Origin: Anthopleura xanthogrammica
Lineage: Eukaryota > Cnidaria > Anthozoa > Actiniaria > Actiniidae
Reading direction: 5' to 3'
Length of the DNA stretch: 64,000 nt
NCBI GenBank assembly: GCA_964019055.1
Contig: OZ025216.1
Span: forward strand, 6,005,840 to 6,069,839
Shown in pieces: positions 33,301 to 45,475 of the stretch (position 1 is the stretch's first letter; every line of letters begins with the position of its first letter). Below the pieces are notes generated by a model. That model did not search any database, had not been told where the DNA came from, and saw only the letters and a list, made by a program, of their open reading frames with translations. The translations under genes were made by a program, and so were the position numbers.

Positions 33301-36300
33301 AAACATCCTTTCCTTGACGATGGGTCAGAGACCCAAAAGCTCGGAAGTAAAATTATTTCTAAATACATTGTGTTGATGAAGCATATTCAAACCCCTATTT
33401 AAAATATTTGATTTTGTTTCTTTTAATATAGAGAATATGCTGATTGTACAGACAAGGTTCATGTTCTTAGATGCTTCTTTACTCTTCTTCAGTGTGTCTT
33501 CATTAATGTGTTACCTCAAGTTTAAAAAAAGAAGTAAAAGGTAGTACTAGTAGATTTGCATTTTAGTTAAAAATTTAGGGGTCACCTAAAACTGGGACTG
33601 GGGCGAGGAAACGTGGGACCGGGACACGAATGCAAAAAAACGGGACTCAATATTTTTCGATAGAAAAATGTCCATCTTCAAAAAAAATACAATTACCAGT
33701 CATTACTTACAGTACCACTTCTTATCGAAGATGGATACAGTAATTTTATCAGTTCTACTAGACAAAGTATGGCTTTCGAGCTGTTTCTTTTTGAATAAAT
33801 GTGAAAATGGTAAGACCGGTGACAATATGTAACTGACATTGGCATGCTTCGTCAGTTCCACACTTGTTGAATGGAATGAAGAAGGAAAAAAGATAGGAAA
33901 ATAAGCAGAAAGAATTATTGATATTAATTTAATACGAAAGCCAGACAGAAAAAAAAAAATGCCACAAATTCCATTGATTTCTTTTGTGTTTCATGTTAGC
34001 CTCACATCCAAGATAATTTTGAAAATGTACAGCACATACTACTTGCAATTTAACTGAATACTTTTGCTTTGTCTTTGCTAGCTGTGCCTTTACATTTTCT
34101 TGGTGGATTTGGTTGATCTTGCTGGGTCTTTCTCTCACAGGAGCTTGCAGGTAACAACATAATTAATATGCAAGAACTTTTGTAAATTATGATCATACAG
34201 GAATAAATTTTACCACTGTTGATTGTTTTATATGGCCCCAATCAGGGCTGTTGCCAAGTCTTTGGAAGGGAGGTCCATACACTTTTTACAGATGAAATGA
34301 CATTGAAAAGAGCGAGAAAGAGGGGGTTTCAGTAATTCATTCCAATTGGTACAGGATTGCTGGGTTTGTTATTCTTCAATCCTGGAGACAGGCAATGCAT
34401 TTACAGCACTTGCAATCTTGGGCAGATGCAACTCGCAGCACTTTGCAAACCCACTGTGTCAAATCTCCATAGATGAAAGTAAGAGTGGAAAATGTATGGT
34501 ACTTATATATTGCCACACAAGCCACCCTACAAATGCGGACTACCAAATATTTGATAATTTCCCTTAAAAATTCCATAGGGCATATATTTTTTGTTTTGTA
34601 AGGAGAGATGAAGGGGATTTCCTCTTATTTCTTAAGTGGAAACTTATGGCAATTTAAAGTTTAGATATTTATATTTCACAGGGAGCCCAATTTAGATAAA
34701 AGTAAAAAGGTGAAAATAAAATCGGGGAAAAAATTGTTTAATTATTTTTTTATTTCAAGATCAAGATAATGTTCTCTAGTGCATTTTTTATGGATGTTTT
34801 TGCTCGTTCGTATTATAGAGGACATTATCTTGACCTTGAAATAAAAAAATAATTAAACGATTTTTTCCCCGATCTTATTTTCACCTTTTACTTTTATCTA
34901 ATTTCAGCTCCCTGTGGATATTTCAAGACTCAGAACAATACTCCAGTTTCACATTCGATGGAAACCGCTGTTTTTGAAGACCACAGACTCATTTGTACAG
35001 GCTTAGCCTCGCTTATAAGTCAGCTATTCGACGACATCATTAAAAGTCCGTGGGATTTCAAAACATTGGTATTGTTCAACTTACACATTCTTTACATTAC
35101 GGTTGACTTATGCAAATCATTAGCAACAGCCAACTGTAATGTAAAGAATGTGCAAGTTGAATAATACCAATCCCACGGACTTTTAATGGTGCCTTTGAAT
35201 AGATGACTTATAAACGAGGCTAAGCCTGTACAAATGAGTCTGTGGTCTTCAAAAACAGCGGTTTCCATCGAATGTGAAACTGGAGTATTTAGACACTGAT
35301 TTTCATTTAATGTCCAAATGGTATAAGCTAACAGACTACTGTAGTTATTTTCTCTGTTAAAGTGATCAGAGGATATGAACAGACTCTTCATTTCTCCATA
35401 CATTTAATGTAATTGGTGGCCAACTTATCCTGATTACCCATGATGCATCATTTTCTTGAAATGGCTTATTGAGTTAGGATGTAATATTTATATAATGATA
35501 TTTACTTTTTTTAGTTCAAAATATTGCGCTCTGATGACCTTGCTTACTATTGGAATTGTCATGTGCATTGACTTCTGGAGAATGATTGGTGACAAAAGGA
35601 TCTCACAAGTAAGAGGATGTTTGTTATTATACTAGTTATTGTACTAGTTGTTTCAGAATATTTCAGCATTATTTATAATTATATTGCAATCAGTAGACGG
35701 CGATTCCAATTGCGCTCTTGTTCCAAACAAGATCTGCAATCCAAGTAGGATGCGCAGTCCAAAGTTGATGCCTCAAAACGTTTTATGCACATGCTCAGTT
35801 ACAACAAGAAACCGAAAATTATAATGCATGAAGGAATACGATGGGCCATGGCAATGAATGATAATCATAGCAGATGATCACTTTGGCGCAGAGCATTCAT
35901 CAAGAATGCCCAAGAATGCTTTTTGCCTTAGTAATTATCTGTTTATGGATCTTTATGATTAACCATCATTGACAATGATTGATTGAAAATTGTTCATCAT
36001 AATCAGTTGATCATTTGGTTGAGAGTTTTTTATCTTTGCTATCACAAATTGAGAACTTTTGGACATTTTCCTGTGTAAATGACAAATGTTGAAAGCAATT
36101 TTTTATGAAACTGAATGTATTTTTTTTTTTGATTGCAGAAAGACTTGACAAACCATTTTACAGCTAGGGTAATCTGCCTTGGAGTTATTCCAGTTGTCCT
36201 GTACCTTCTTCAATTCTATATTTTATTTGCTGTGTTATACAAAACTGGTCCACATGATGACATGATGTCAAGTCCATTTCAAGCCAGCCTTGAGGTATTT

Positions 36301-39300
36301 GTAATGCATGGACAGTAAAGTCATATATAACACACAGTCAAACAATTATTAGAGCTCGAATTCAAAATACACACAACTCAAATGGCGTATTGACCGAATG
36401 CCAATATGGCCGTAACTTCATTATCATAATTTTTTAGATTCATATTTTAGTTGACCGCTACATTAAAATTATAGATTAGAATGACATCAATAAAGTTAGA
36501 AAGTTTGAGACAAAATATTAAATTCTTGAGAAGTTATGAGAATTTTAGCTAATTTTAAAAACGTGAAAAACACCACAACGAGGCTAGCAAGGAAACAGAT
36601 CACTGAACACATACAAATTTCTCTAATTTTGATTCTAAATACTAGCTTCACTTGAATTCAATTTATAGCTATGAAACTTTCCAAAAATACATATTTCTGT
36701 TTGCTCTTTCTGATGGTCGTGCCTATTTTTTTAAGATTGGTTCTTATTTCTAAAAGTCAATGGCGGCCATATTGGCATTCGGTCTATAGTGTATACGTTA
36801 CGAGACGAGGTCTTACCCCTCTAGTAATTTTTAACATAGTAACACTAAAAATCCCTAGCCTTCTACCAAACTAAAAATTTACCTTTGATTATCGAATTAC
36901 TTTTCAGGGTGGTCTTGCCAAGATTACTTATGGACAAGCACAAGGTAAATAAAGGATTTAAAAAAGATAAACTTCTACTGCCTGACTAACGTTTTGATCC
37001 CAAACCATAATATACACTAAAATCTTTTCTGGATTTAAAAAAAATTGTGATTATGTCAATCAAATTCTTAAGTGTGGGTAAGAAGTGTTGCAAAGACTAT
37101 TGTGCTGCCTGTTAGCTGATATGTAGCTTGAACCTTTTCATTTGCAAACACGTGTGTATGGCCTTAAATATCCTTAATAGGAATCATAGATGAAGGAAAC
37201 ACTAGGTATAGTGCGCGACCTCTTTCCATAATGGCAACCTCTTTCCAGTTCACGTATTGTTCCCTTTACTTTTTCTTTAACAGAAGTAGCTTATGGTTCT
37301 CACATCACATTAAGACACACAGGTGGTGCACGACCTCTTTCCATAATGGCAGGCTCTTTACATCTTGTTCCTTTTTACTTTTTCTTTAACAGAAGTAGCT
37401 TATGGTTCTCAAATCACGTTAAGACACACAGGTGGTCGCCAGTGTTGGTTACATTCCCATGCTAATAACTACCCTATCAAATACCCAGACGGGCGTGGTA
37501 GTTCCCACCAGCAACAGGTCACGTGTTATAATTTCAAAGATGTTAACAATTGGTGGATCATTAAGGATCCTAAAAGGTGAGATTAACTATGTTCCAGGTA
37601 CATGCACAAATATCTTCTAAAATTACCGGCAAAGTAGTAGAAGTATTCCCCACCATGATAAATAGGGAAAGTTTCGATAAAACTTGTTTATTTCGAATAA
37701 ATTGCTGAAGCATATTTGCAATGATTTATTCGAAATAAAACAGAACTTTTTTGAAACTTTCGCATTTAATATAATTTTGAGAAAGTTTCCATTTTTCAGT
37801 TCAGTACTCGGTTTTGGCGAACCAAAATTTCATTTTTCTCAATGGAAGAGATCTGGATAACCCTTTTAAAACTGCACATTGATTCTCTTTGATTTCAGCG
37901 ACAGCCTCCAAGTTGACTTCCCACCACGTGCAGTTTCTAATGGTGATATTATACAGATTATCCATGGAGTATCTGGGCGATCTCTTAACAGGTGTGTTGC
38001 TCTGGTTCCAGCTGCGTGACCCCTTTCTAAGTATCGTGCATAAATGCTGCATTTAAATTTGGTTTTAAAAAAAAAATGTAAATTTTCATTAAAAGAATGC
38101 TCCCCCACATGTTTGTTAAGCCAAATGACCACGACAGGAACTGAGTGTTTTATCGTTTTTGGCTAAAACTTGTTTCGTCTATTTTTGGCTGAATGTGGCC
38201 GACTCACAGTTTTTCTTAAAATGCCACTGTATCACGCTCGAGCTTGCGCCTAGAATATGCCATTTGCACGAACAGGTCACGTGACTCTTCTCCCCTTAAA
38301 CAAGAGCTTGCCAATCAATCCGTTTTCATATGCAAATCTTTTGAACTATATTCACTGGTTTCTTATTCTCGCTTTCGAGGGGCACTTTGCAAAAAAAAGA
38401 ATAGTGAGCTCTATCGATGCATTTGTCAGCGGTTGAACCGCCTTCAAAATGGTGGACATTAGAACATTGCGTGATTAGTTAGATAGTAAAAAAATTAGAT
38501 AGTAAAAAAGATTGGGACTTAACGGGATTTGATTACTTTTTATTTATTTATTTATTTTTCAGCCATGATGTAGCAGCACCTTTATCACCAACAAACCAAG
38601 AAGTATCTTGTTATATCGATTACAATATATCCATGCTTCCACAAAATCTATGGAAACTAGTAGGTTCTTCAGTATTGAAGTTCTTTCTTCAACGTTTTGC
38701 CCTTTATTGTTAACAGTCTGTGTGAGGAGGCTGGGTTATTAATTTTTACCTTTTTGTTTTTGTTACAGGAAATAGTCAATCCTGATGCTACCGACAAATG
38801 GAAAACAATACAATCAGAAATACGATTCGTTCACGTGAACACATCACAAGCGCTTAAGGTAAAAAAAACTCCAATTACTGCAGTGATGCACCAAAAACAT
38901 TAATTGCGTGAAAATATAAAGATAGATAATTGCAGAAGAGGATCACAGGCCATTTAGAAATAGTAAAAGCCAATCAAGCCAAGTAGCTTGGTCATATACG
39001 GGGCTTGTTGAGTTTGGTTCCTGGGATGCGGGGTTCATTGTAAAACATCAGTTGGTTTTTGATTCTCTTGGCAGCTGATGACCAGCTAATACTCCAGTTT
39101 CACATTCGATGGAAACCGCTGTTTTTGAAGACCACAGACTCATTTGTACAGGCTTAGCCTCGTTTATAAGTCATCTATTCAAAGGCACCATTATTCCACT
39201 AGATTTACATCTCGGTCAGCTTTTCCTCCGCTCTACTATTGGTATTTCATCGATTTTCTCTTTGGTTTCGTCTAAATTATATTTTCATCCATGTTTTGAA

Positions 39301-42300
39301 TTCAAACTTTCTAGTTTAGGTCTCACCGAAGTCGTCTTCTTACAAAAGCAACTGAAGCTGACTTTCCTCGTTGTTGTTTAAGTTTTCAGTACTTTTAAAG
39401 AACTTTTCCAATAGATTTACATCTCAGGCAGCTTTTCCTCCGCTCTACTATTTGTAATTCATCGATTTTCTCTTTGGTTTTGTCGTCTAAAATATAGTTT
39501 CATTCATGTTTTGAAATAAATACTTTCTAGTTTAGTCGAAAGTCTCACACAAAACGAAAGAGCAGTGCATGGAGCCCGTTGCTGCCGGCTTCTGATTGGA
39601 CGTATCGTTTTTCTCATACGTGAAGAAAAGCCGTACGTGGCTTCTGATTGGACGTATCGTTTTTCTCACACGTGAAAAAGCGATACGCGCATTGTGATTG
39701 GTTGGGAAAAGTGAACGAACTGCTCAAAATACACACAAATGCATACGCCATTCGTGGTAGACCCAAACTAAAAGATGTCGAGCGTTTTCGCGAAAGCAAA
39801 TTGTAAGATTTCGCGCCTGTGATTGGGAAGCGCTGTAAGAGTTTTGGACTTTTCTGAGACGTTTTAAAAAAATGTTTTGGATTCAATTCTCAATAGTTCT
39901 CAGGAAGAAAAAAAAACCTTGAGCACAAGGCCAGTCATAAAGAAAATCACAACGGAATGTAATTGGCTAGAAAATTTAGTGCCGCTCAGTTGTTTCGCCT
40001 GCCAATGAAATTCCTCATTTCAGATTACAGGACTCCAGTTACCTGATTGGGGATTCAATCAGTTTGAAGTGGCAACAGATCGAGTTATCAACCAGAAGGA
40101 TACTTCCTGGAATGTAGAGGAACATCAACAGAATATTTCGTATCGTAAGTTGTATTAAACTCGTACAAACTTGTACTGTTTTGATAAGTTAATTAATCAA
40201 TACCCCTTGCAACACGTCGGAATGCAGCTCAATTTGGATGCAAAAAAGGTTCCAATTCTCAAGAGCCTCTTTGGACTCTGTTGCTTCGGCCGCCAAATTG
40301 GGCTGCTTTGACGTCATGTGAAAGGTGTCTTTTGGGGTTTGATGGCTTTGCCTCACATGTGAGGGAGTTTGTTAGGTCCCTCCTTTGATTCAAGGGGATT
40401 TTCTTCATCAGCAAAACCTAACAGAACAAATCGTGCCCAGCTTATACTCTCTTTTTTGTTGTTGTTGTTTAGCTGAAGGATATGTTCCAGAAAAGAAAGA
40501 AAGTCCTACAGATGTACCTGTCGCTAAACCAATGCCTTTCTTTCGCAAGTTCTGGGAAATGCAAGTACGTCAGAATCGAAAATAGAATGGAAATCGAGGG
40601 TCATTTGCAAAGAGGACCGCGTCGTTTCAACTGCAAGGTGCTAATCTTAGATCGTCTACACCATCGCCTGATGAAAACTAGCAGCTTACAGTCGAAACGG
40701 CGCAGTCCTTTCTACAAATGGCCCTAAATCACGAGGCAAACGTATCATTTACGATAAAAAAAATTTCATTCTATTAACTTTACGAAACTTTGCAATTTTA
40801 GTAATATCGATGTGACAAATTTGACGAACTTATTTTCCTGAAAAAAAAAAAAACACATGCAAATATCTTATAGTGTCACGCTAGCGAGATATAGGTCATA
40901 AGGGAAATGCTTATGTTCGTTGGATAGTGGGGGCTGTAGGGAGTACGTTTTCAATGAAATAATAATATGATAACATAGCTGTGATAGTGCGTGCTTTATA
41001 TGACCAAAGGCAACCAAGCTTATTTAATATCCATTTTTTTTCAATTTGTTGAAAGAGATCTTTTTTGATTTTTTTTTTGTACTCAGATAAAGATGATTGA
41101 GTCAAATAAAGAACTGTCGGGTGAACATACCTTTAGCTCCACGCCATCCTATTGGCCCATCATGAAAAGAGGCGTTGCATACTGGGTACACAAACATTCA
41201 AACGTGAGTAATTGCTTTAAAAGAGATTTTTATTTCAAGTAACTGATCCCTACAATTTGATTAACTTTGTTGATGTGCAAGTACCTTGATAAGAATATAC
41301 CCAACACCTAACCATAATTAGCCTATTACTGCGATTCTCAATATTCTGCAACTTCGGTAGTTGCGAGTTGCCCGTTGGAATTTGGTTTTTCACTGCCGCC
41401 AGTCAAAAATATAAAAGGTACCGACTGATTAGTTCTAATTGACGGTAGTGAAAAAACAGTTTTACAACAAGCCGTTGAAATGTCTGAGTTCGCAGAATAT
41501 TGAGAATCGCAGTAAATAAATAAAAAAATCAACCTTGTTACTTGGCGCACGATAGTGCGCTGCTCAACTGAGCCAACCGGTTGGCGGTTAGGACAATTAA
41601 CTCATTGACTAGGACCAAGGGAAATAGTGTGTTTTGTGGTCCGAGACGACGATGCATGGTTCCCGAGGCGTAGCCGTTATGAAGTAATGGTCTTCAGTTG
41701 GATGATATGGAGATGACAACACTAGTATTTCCATCTTGTTCTTATTGAACTTTAGCTTGTTGTACCTCATCCATTCGTCGATTCTAAGAATAGATTCTAA
41801 AAACAGTGTTATTTAAGAAAATACAGCTAGATGTTTCTAAGCATGCGTACAATGTTTTCTGATGTCACACTGTTTGGTACGGGCATCCCACATTGAATGT
41901 TGTGTTTAGGTTAACAAAGCTAGGCTGCGAGGTTTTTGATCTAGTTGGTGGGACTAGTATGATTAAATCGTTCGAGATAACCGTTAAGAATGCTAACGAA
42001 ATAAAGTACTTCAGTCTCTTAAGTTGTGACCTTGCTAAAAAACGTTATTTTTCTACGTGCAGATGCAGATTTACTGTATTGGTAACCCTATCGTATGGTG
42101 GACGTCTGCCCTTTCAATAATTGCTTACGTTTCACTACTGGTATTTTATTTGTTAAGAAGAAGAAGAGCAGTGTATGACATTGATAACGGTAATTATGTT
42201 TGTTATTATTATTTTTTCATTATACCTTTTTTCTTATTATTAAACCGTATTATTGTTGCAATAGTAAAGGCTAACATTGATTTTGTCAAATATATATATA

Positions 42301-43568
42301 TTGAAATTTTTTCCTGGTTACCCCTGAAACTTTAATGTATTATATGCAATGTGAAAGTGGTGAATATAGACTAAAAGATTCTGGTACTATCTGACACTTA
42401 TGTTGTTGACTATTTTAGACGCCTGGGACAACTATTGTTTTCTTGGTCATCTTTTGGTCATTGGCTATTTTCTACATTATTTCCCTTACTTTGCTATGGA
42501 GCGTACACTATTCATTCATCATTACTTGCCTGCATTGTTGTTCAAAATTATCCTCCTATGTGTGGTTGTTGAGCATTTCTACAATTACATAATTTTGTAA
42601 GTATATTCTCTTCTACTCATATTGTTAATTTTTGCTAATCTAAAGGGTATGAAACAGGGGCGTAGCCAGAATTCTGCCGGGGGGGGGGGGGTTTGCCTTG
42701 GGGGGGGGGGGGGGGGGGGGGGGGCAAAACCCGTTTTCAGGACATCAACCAAAGATACGGCCAACCAAAAAAAAAATCCGCTCAATCTTGTCGGATTTCG
42801 AATTTCCTCTTTCGCTAACTCGACAGAACTCTCCTCTTTCGCTAACACGACAGAACTCTCCTCTTTCGCTAACTCGACAAAATTCTCCTCTTTCGCTAAC
42901 ACGACAGAACTCTCCTCTTTCGCTAACTCGACAGAACTCTCCTCTTTCGCTAACTCGACAGAACTCTCCTCTTTCGCTAACTCGACAGAACTCTCCTCTT
43001 TCGCTAACTCGACAGAACTCTCCTCTTTCGCTAACTCGACAGGATTCTCAGTCAGTCCCTCGACTCCATAAATTCTCATCTGCCTCTTGCTCGAATGCAT
43101 GGCTTCTACTCAGCCGCTTACTCGACTGAATGGCTTTGTGCGTGACCTTTCAACCAGATTATCGAAAGCGGGTTATAGACCATTTCACGGTTGTCGTCGA
43201 TCAACCTCAAACAACCTCGATTGCTGGGTTTCAATCAGCTGATAAAAGTCTTTGAATCTCATTACCAAATGTTGGTCAAACACTGACCACCATGTGCTGT
43301 CACTCGTGTCATTGTCCATGACTAATTTACTCAAATACGAAATCCATTTTTTTCTAGCGAACTAATTTATTTATTTGTCTTTCTTTTCAGGAATCGTTAT
43401 CTTCGGTATGTCATGCTGACAGCGTGTACTCTGCTATGTGCTGCTGTGGTCGTCACATACCATGTCTTCAGTCCTTTCACTTATGGTCACGTTGCTCTTA
43501 CGTCAGCGGAAATTAACCGACGACGGTGGCTGCCATTATGGGATATGTTATCGCACCAAAACACGTGA
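27331..43568 (+). CDS. POMT1: POMT1, protein O-mannosyltransferase 1
   Basis: GT39-family ER membrane enzyme; with POMT2 it moves mannose from dolichyl-phosphate mannose to Ser/Thr of dystroglycan-type proteins. Exons: 27331-27450, 29647-29739, 30030-30205, 30950-31053, 32272-32322, 32536-32621, 33045-33108, 33432-33540, 34082-34150, 35515-35608, 36139-36294, 36908-36944, 37393-37576, 37899-37991, 38563-38659, 38769-38858, 40024-40144, 40473-40564, 41087-41203, 42063-42189, 42419-42596, 43391-43568 (TGA); phases all agree, 811 aa. The first luminal loop has the catalytic-site FDEVHFGKF (D132, E133). The MIR region, about residues 388-580, includes [26 protein letters not shown] and FVHVNTS. 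C-terminal membrane segments follow, then a PFTYG-type tail. Details such as [16 protein letters not shown] and [11 protein letters not shown] favour POMT1 over POMT2. The N-terminal ~100 residues are longer and unlike the family. ATG 27331 and 27334 are both usable starts. Confidence 0.95.
28077..28212. mobile_element. Foldback element in POMT1 intron 1
   Basis: Arms GATTCTCTCAAAACTAGTAA... and its exact complement for about 30 bp, then looser pairing through AGAGATTATA/TATGATCTCT. The remainder of this 2.2-kb intron shows nothing else recognised except the hairpin at 29440. Confidence 0.8.
29440..29510. repeat. Short hairpin palindrome
   Basis: TTGTGATTATTGATCA and TGATCAATAATCACAA plus TTAATATATTAA centre; 71 bp in POMT1 intron 1. 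Confidence 0.75.
29751..29905. mobile_element. Half copy of CACAGGGAGC MITE
   Basis: Matches the right half of the complete element at 34677-34916 (GAGGACATTATCTTGACCTTGA ... GCTCCCTGTG, allowing changes). It begins 11 bp after the exon-2 donor of POMT1. Confidence 0.7.
30496..30731. mobile_element. TIR element, second copy of the RBPJ intron-4 family
   Basis: Left end TTACAATGAGGGCACTCTAACC then GTGAACACTTTGAG. The right end is the inverted equivalent (CAAGTGCCCTC...CACTGTAA). Shares ACCGTGAACACTTTGAG with 20282-20937. POMT1 intron 3. Confidence 0.7.
31104..31175 (+). repeat. tRNA-like SINE fragment
   Basis: GTGTAGCTCAGTTGGTTAGTGCAC is a good A-box region. No intact B box follows. POMT1 intron 4. 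Confidence 0.45.
32112..32205. repeat. Fragment of ATGGCNGCCAT MITE family
   Basis: CCCTCGGCATCCCATAATGT...AAGATGGCCACCATATCAGT is the inverse of the left part of 51035-51331. POMT1 intron 4. Confidence 0.65.
32909..32921 (+). repeat. Poly-C tract
   Basis: Run of 13 or so C in POMT1 intron 6. Confidence 0.8.
34677..34916. mobile_element. MITE, CACAGGGAGC ends, complete
   Basis: Long near-perfect arms starting CACAGGGAGCCCAATTTAGA and ending CAGCTCCCTGTG, with AGAGGACATTATCTTGACC near the centre. POMT1 intron 9. Confidence 0.8.
34938..35289. mobile_element. MITE, ATACTCCAGTTTC family, complete copy
   Basis: 352 bp with arms of ~100 bp beginning ATACTCCAGTTTCACATTCG. POMT1 intron 9, 20 bp from the preceding MITE. 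Partial or diverged copies at 39088-39192 and 50504-50729. A short Met-initiated frame recurs in all copies because the element is repeated, not because a gene is shown. Confidence 0.85.
36392..36784. mobile_element. MITE, GACCGAATGCCAATATGGCC ends
   Basis: Perfect 20-bp-class terminal inverted repeats at 36392-36412 and 36764-36784; non-coding interior. Fills most of POMT1 intron 11. Confidence 0.8.
37212..37430 (+). repeat. 109-bp tandem duplication across the POMT1 exon-13 acceptor
   Basis: The intron end and the first ~38 bases of exon 13 occur twice, offset by 109 bp. The upstream copy has its own TTCTTTAACAG acceptor (exonic from 37284), the real exon starts at 37393. Both copies encode AYGS(H/Q)ITLRHTG. 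Use of the upstream acceptor alone shifts the frame into an early stop. Confidence 0.9.
39088..39192. repeat. Partial copy of ATACTCCAGTTTC MITE
   Basis: Left arm only, nearly identical to 34938-35040; POMT1 intron 16. Confidence 0.8.
39207..39500. repeat. Tandem duplication, ~200-bp period
   Basis: TAGATTTACATCTC, CAGCTTTTCCTCCGCTCTAC and TCATCGATTTTCTCTTTGGT occur at about 39215 and again at about 39415. Confidence 0.75.
39586..39682. repeat. Tandem pair, ~50 bp
   Basis: GGCTTCTGATTGGACGTATC then GTTTTTCTCA(T/C)ACGTGAA occurs twice. Each copy includes an inverted CCAAT-like ATTGG. Confidence 0.8.
41326..41515. mobile_element. MITE with TTACTGCG ends
   Basis: Terminal inverted repeats TTACTGCGATTCTCAATATT / its complement. 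The interior shares CCGTTGAAATGTCTGAGTTC-type sequence with a fragment near 2470-2515. The TTACTGCG tip is shared with 44384-44729. POMT1 intron 19. Confidence 0.75.
42655..42726. repeat. CAGGGGCGTAGC element end with poly-G
   Basis: CAGGGGCGTAGCCAGAATTC followed by two G runs, to 42724. One end of the family seen at 21862-22142. Confidence 0.6.
42804..43046. repeat. 27-bp minisatellite, 9 copies, POMT1 intron 21
   Basis: Nine units of CTCTTTCGCTAACTCGACAG + AACTCTC, one each 27 bp from about 42804. Since 27 is divisible by 3, frames stay open on both strands, giving periodic FANSTELSS-, SLTRQNSPL- and [13 protein letters not shown] peptides. It lies between two certain POMT1 exons and has no splice support, so I treat it as non-coding. 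Confidence 0.95.
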
Positions 43569-44199
43569 CGCAACCTTACCGTAAAGTTTGGTTAAGGTGC
43601 GGTAATACGAGCAACAAAATCGTGCAACTTATCGCGGAGCATGACAAAAATGCATGGCTTACCTTGTATTTAGCTTATACGTTTGTAATGTATCGATCGA
43701 TAAAAAGTCGTAAGTAGTCGGAAAATTACGAAAATTCCTAGTGAAGTATACAGCCAATCAGCTAGTAACTCGAAAGCTTACGGTTATAATCGCCGTGGGC
43801 TCGCCGTTTGTCTTTGTCTATTTGACGACATCCGAAGTTTTACATTACATTTACTTACTTCCACCGGTATATACTTCATATTTAAAAAAAATATTTTATG
43901 TAATTGGTCAAATATGGATATGAAGTACTTCCGGTAAACTTGATAGCACATGTTCAGTACAGCTTCCCGTATGCAGTAGACACAAACTGATCCGGTATAA
44001 ACTTCGTAACAGAAACTGATCCGGTACAAACTTCATGTTTTTCATATTTTATGTCACTGGCCTAAATACGGATCCCGGGAGGGGGGGGGGGGGGGGGGAG
44101 GGGGTTACTAGGGGCGGTTCAGTAATGGGCCGATGATCCTTGGAGATGCTTTTCTCTAAAATCGAAAACGTAGGCATTATGATTAAATCAAAGTACGAG
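43569..44199. other. Intergenic 3' of POMT1
   Basis: POMT1 3'UTR presumably starts here. Contains a repeat block (about 43911-43990, GAAGTACTTCCGGT...GCAGTAGACACAAACTGATC) that recurs at 45766-45831, and a poly-G run at about 44079-44100. Confidence 0.5.
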
Positions 44200-44383
44200 A
44201 ACGACCACTCAGCAATTAAAATGTACGGTCTTATAATGGATTCCTTTCAATGCTATAAAGGTGTTAAATAAGCAGGGATGTATGGTAAGTCCTACCTTAT
44301 TCAACTTATTTCTAAGCGACCTCCCTACCTGCTTAAGTCAACAAAACATCACCGACCCAATTATTTTTGGTAATGTTCGCCTA

Positions 44384-44729
44384 TTACTGCGAAAACACTT
44401 GTATCGCGACTCACGTTTCAAAACTTCGATTGGCTTTTCTGATCCGTCAATCATCTTAGGCTTATGCAAATAAGTCTATCAACACGCTCAAATTCGCTTC
44501 AAATTCGTCCATCGATCTATATCTCTGCTTCAAATTCAAACTTTTTTCGTAAAACTAAATCACTCGACGATATTCCATGCAGTTGCGACGGAGAGTTGTT
44601 ATCAAGTCTTCTTTCTGATAAGTGTTCAAGCCATTCTTGTAGCTCATTCTCCAATATTTCCGGGAATATTACCAAAAAGCAAATCGAAGTTTTGAAACCA
44701 GAGTCGCAATACAAGTGTTTTCGCAGTAA
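44384..44729. mobile_element. MITE nested in the LINE, TTACTGCG ends
   Basis: Arms TTACTGCGAAAACACTTGTA... and its complement, about 48 bp, inserted between the QGC-block and the YADD-block of the reverse transcriptase. Confidence 0.8.
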
Positions 44730-44890
44730 CTCCCTCCTCTATGCCAACGATTTAGTTTTAGTTGGAAAAATTCCCAGTACCTATAAGCCCTCTTAAACAG
44801 ATTTAAACTATTTTCTGATGCAAATGGGCTAACGTTAAATATTGAAAAAACCAAAGTCCACATTTTAGCAGTGTGAGGAAACAATTAGCC

Positions 44891-45152
44891 ATTTGCAACA
44901 AACAGTCACGTGCTAATATATCACTTTGATAACGAATCAATTCAGCCCAAGGTCCCTTGGAGATGGCTCTGCTGGATGGCAAACAAACTTTAAATTACTT
45001 CGTATCTTGAAATCGAAAGTATCTTATAAGAGAAAAAAATGATTTCTGAAAAGGTTTTCGATATGACATTAGTAATCCCGCAAAAGGTTTTGAAATAGAG
45101 GAAGTCCGAATTTTTTTGCCATCCAGTAATAGTCACGTGACTGTTGCAAAAG
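44891..45152. mobile_element. Second MITE nested in the LINE
   Basis: Inverted ends TTTGCAACA..CAGTCACGTG at 44892 and CACGTGACTGTTGCAAAA at 45134-45151. Sits between the NIEKTK block and the YKYLG block. Confidence 0.65.
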
Positions 45153-45307
45153 GCCTATTAAACAACTACCTCTTCAGTCTACTATGAGGATAGGGCCCTT
45201 GAAAACGCCAGGTTATACAAATACCTCGGCCTAACTTTCAGTGCCCTCGGTAACTTTTCAATCGCAAAACAAGAGCTAAAGAAATCAGCGCTGAAAGCCT
45301 TCTTTAA

Positions 45308-45475
45308 CAGGGACCGCGCGAGGGGAAGGGCTGGTACGTAGGGCTATATAGCCCTACCACTTTTTCTCTTTCCCCATAGTAGTTTCTCATATTTTCCAAT
45401 CTTAGCCCAACCACTTTTTCCCATACTGGTCTCTCATATAGCCCCATCACTTCTTAGGGTGCTCCGAGGTCCATG
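45308..45475. mobile_element. CAGGGACCGC element nested in the LINE
   Basis: CAGGGACCGCG at 45308 and GCTCCGAGGTCCATG at 45461-45475, diverged sister of 23747-23886. Confidence 0.6.

Noticed and set aside
34958..39381. Conserved small protein starting [18 protein letters not shown]
   Set aside because: It appears only where the ATACTCCAGTTTC MITE is present and its 3' part differs with truncation; repetition of the element explains the conservation.
27331..43568. POMT2 rather than POMT1
   Set aside because: The GPHD-MSS-FQASLE, CWLHSH and NNWWI-KDP blocks and the PFTYG tail fit POMT1 better than POMT2 from family knowledge.
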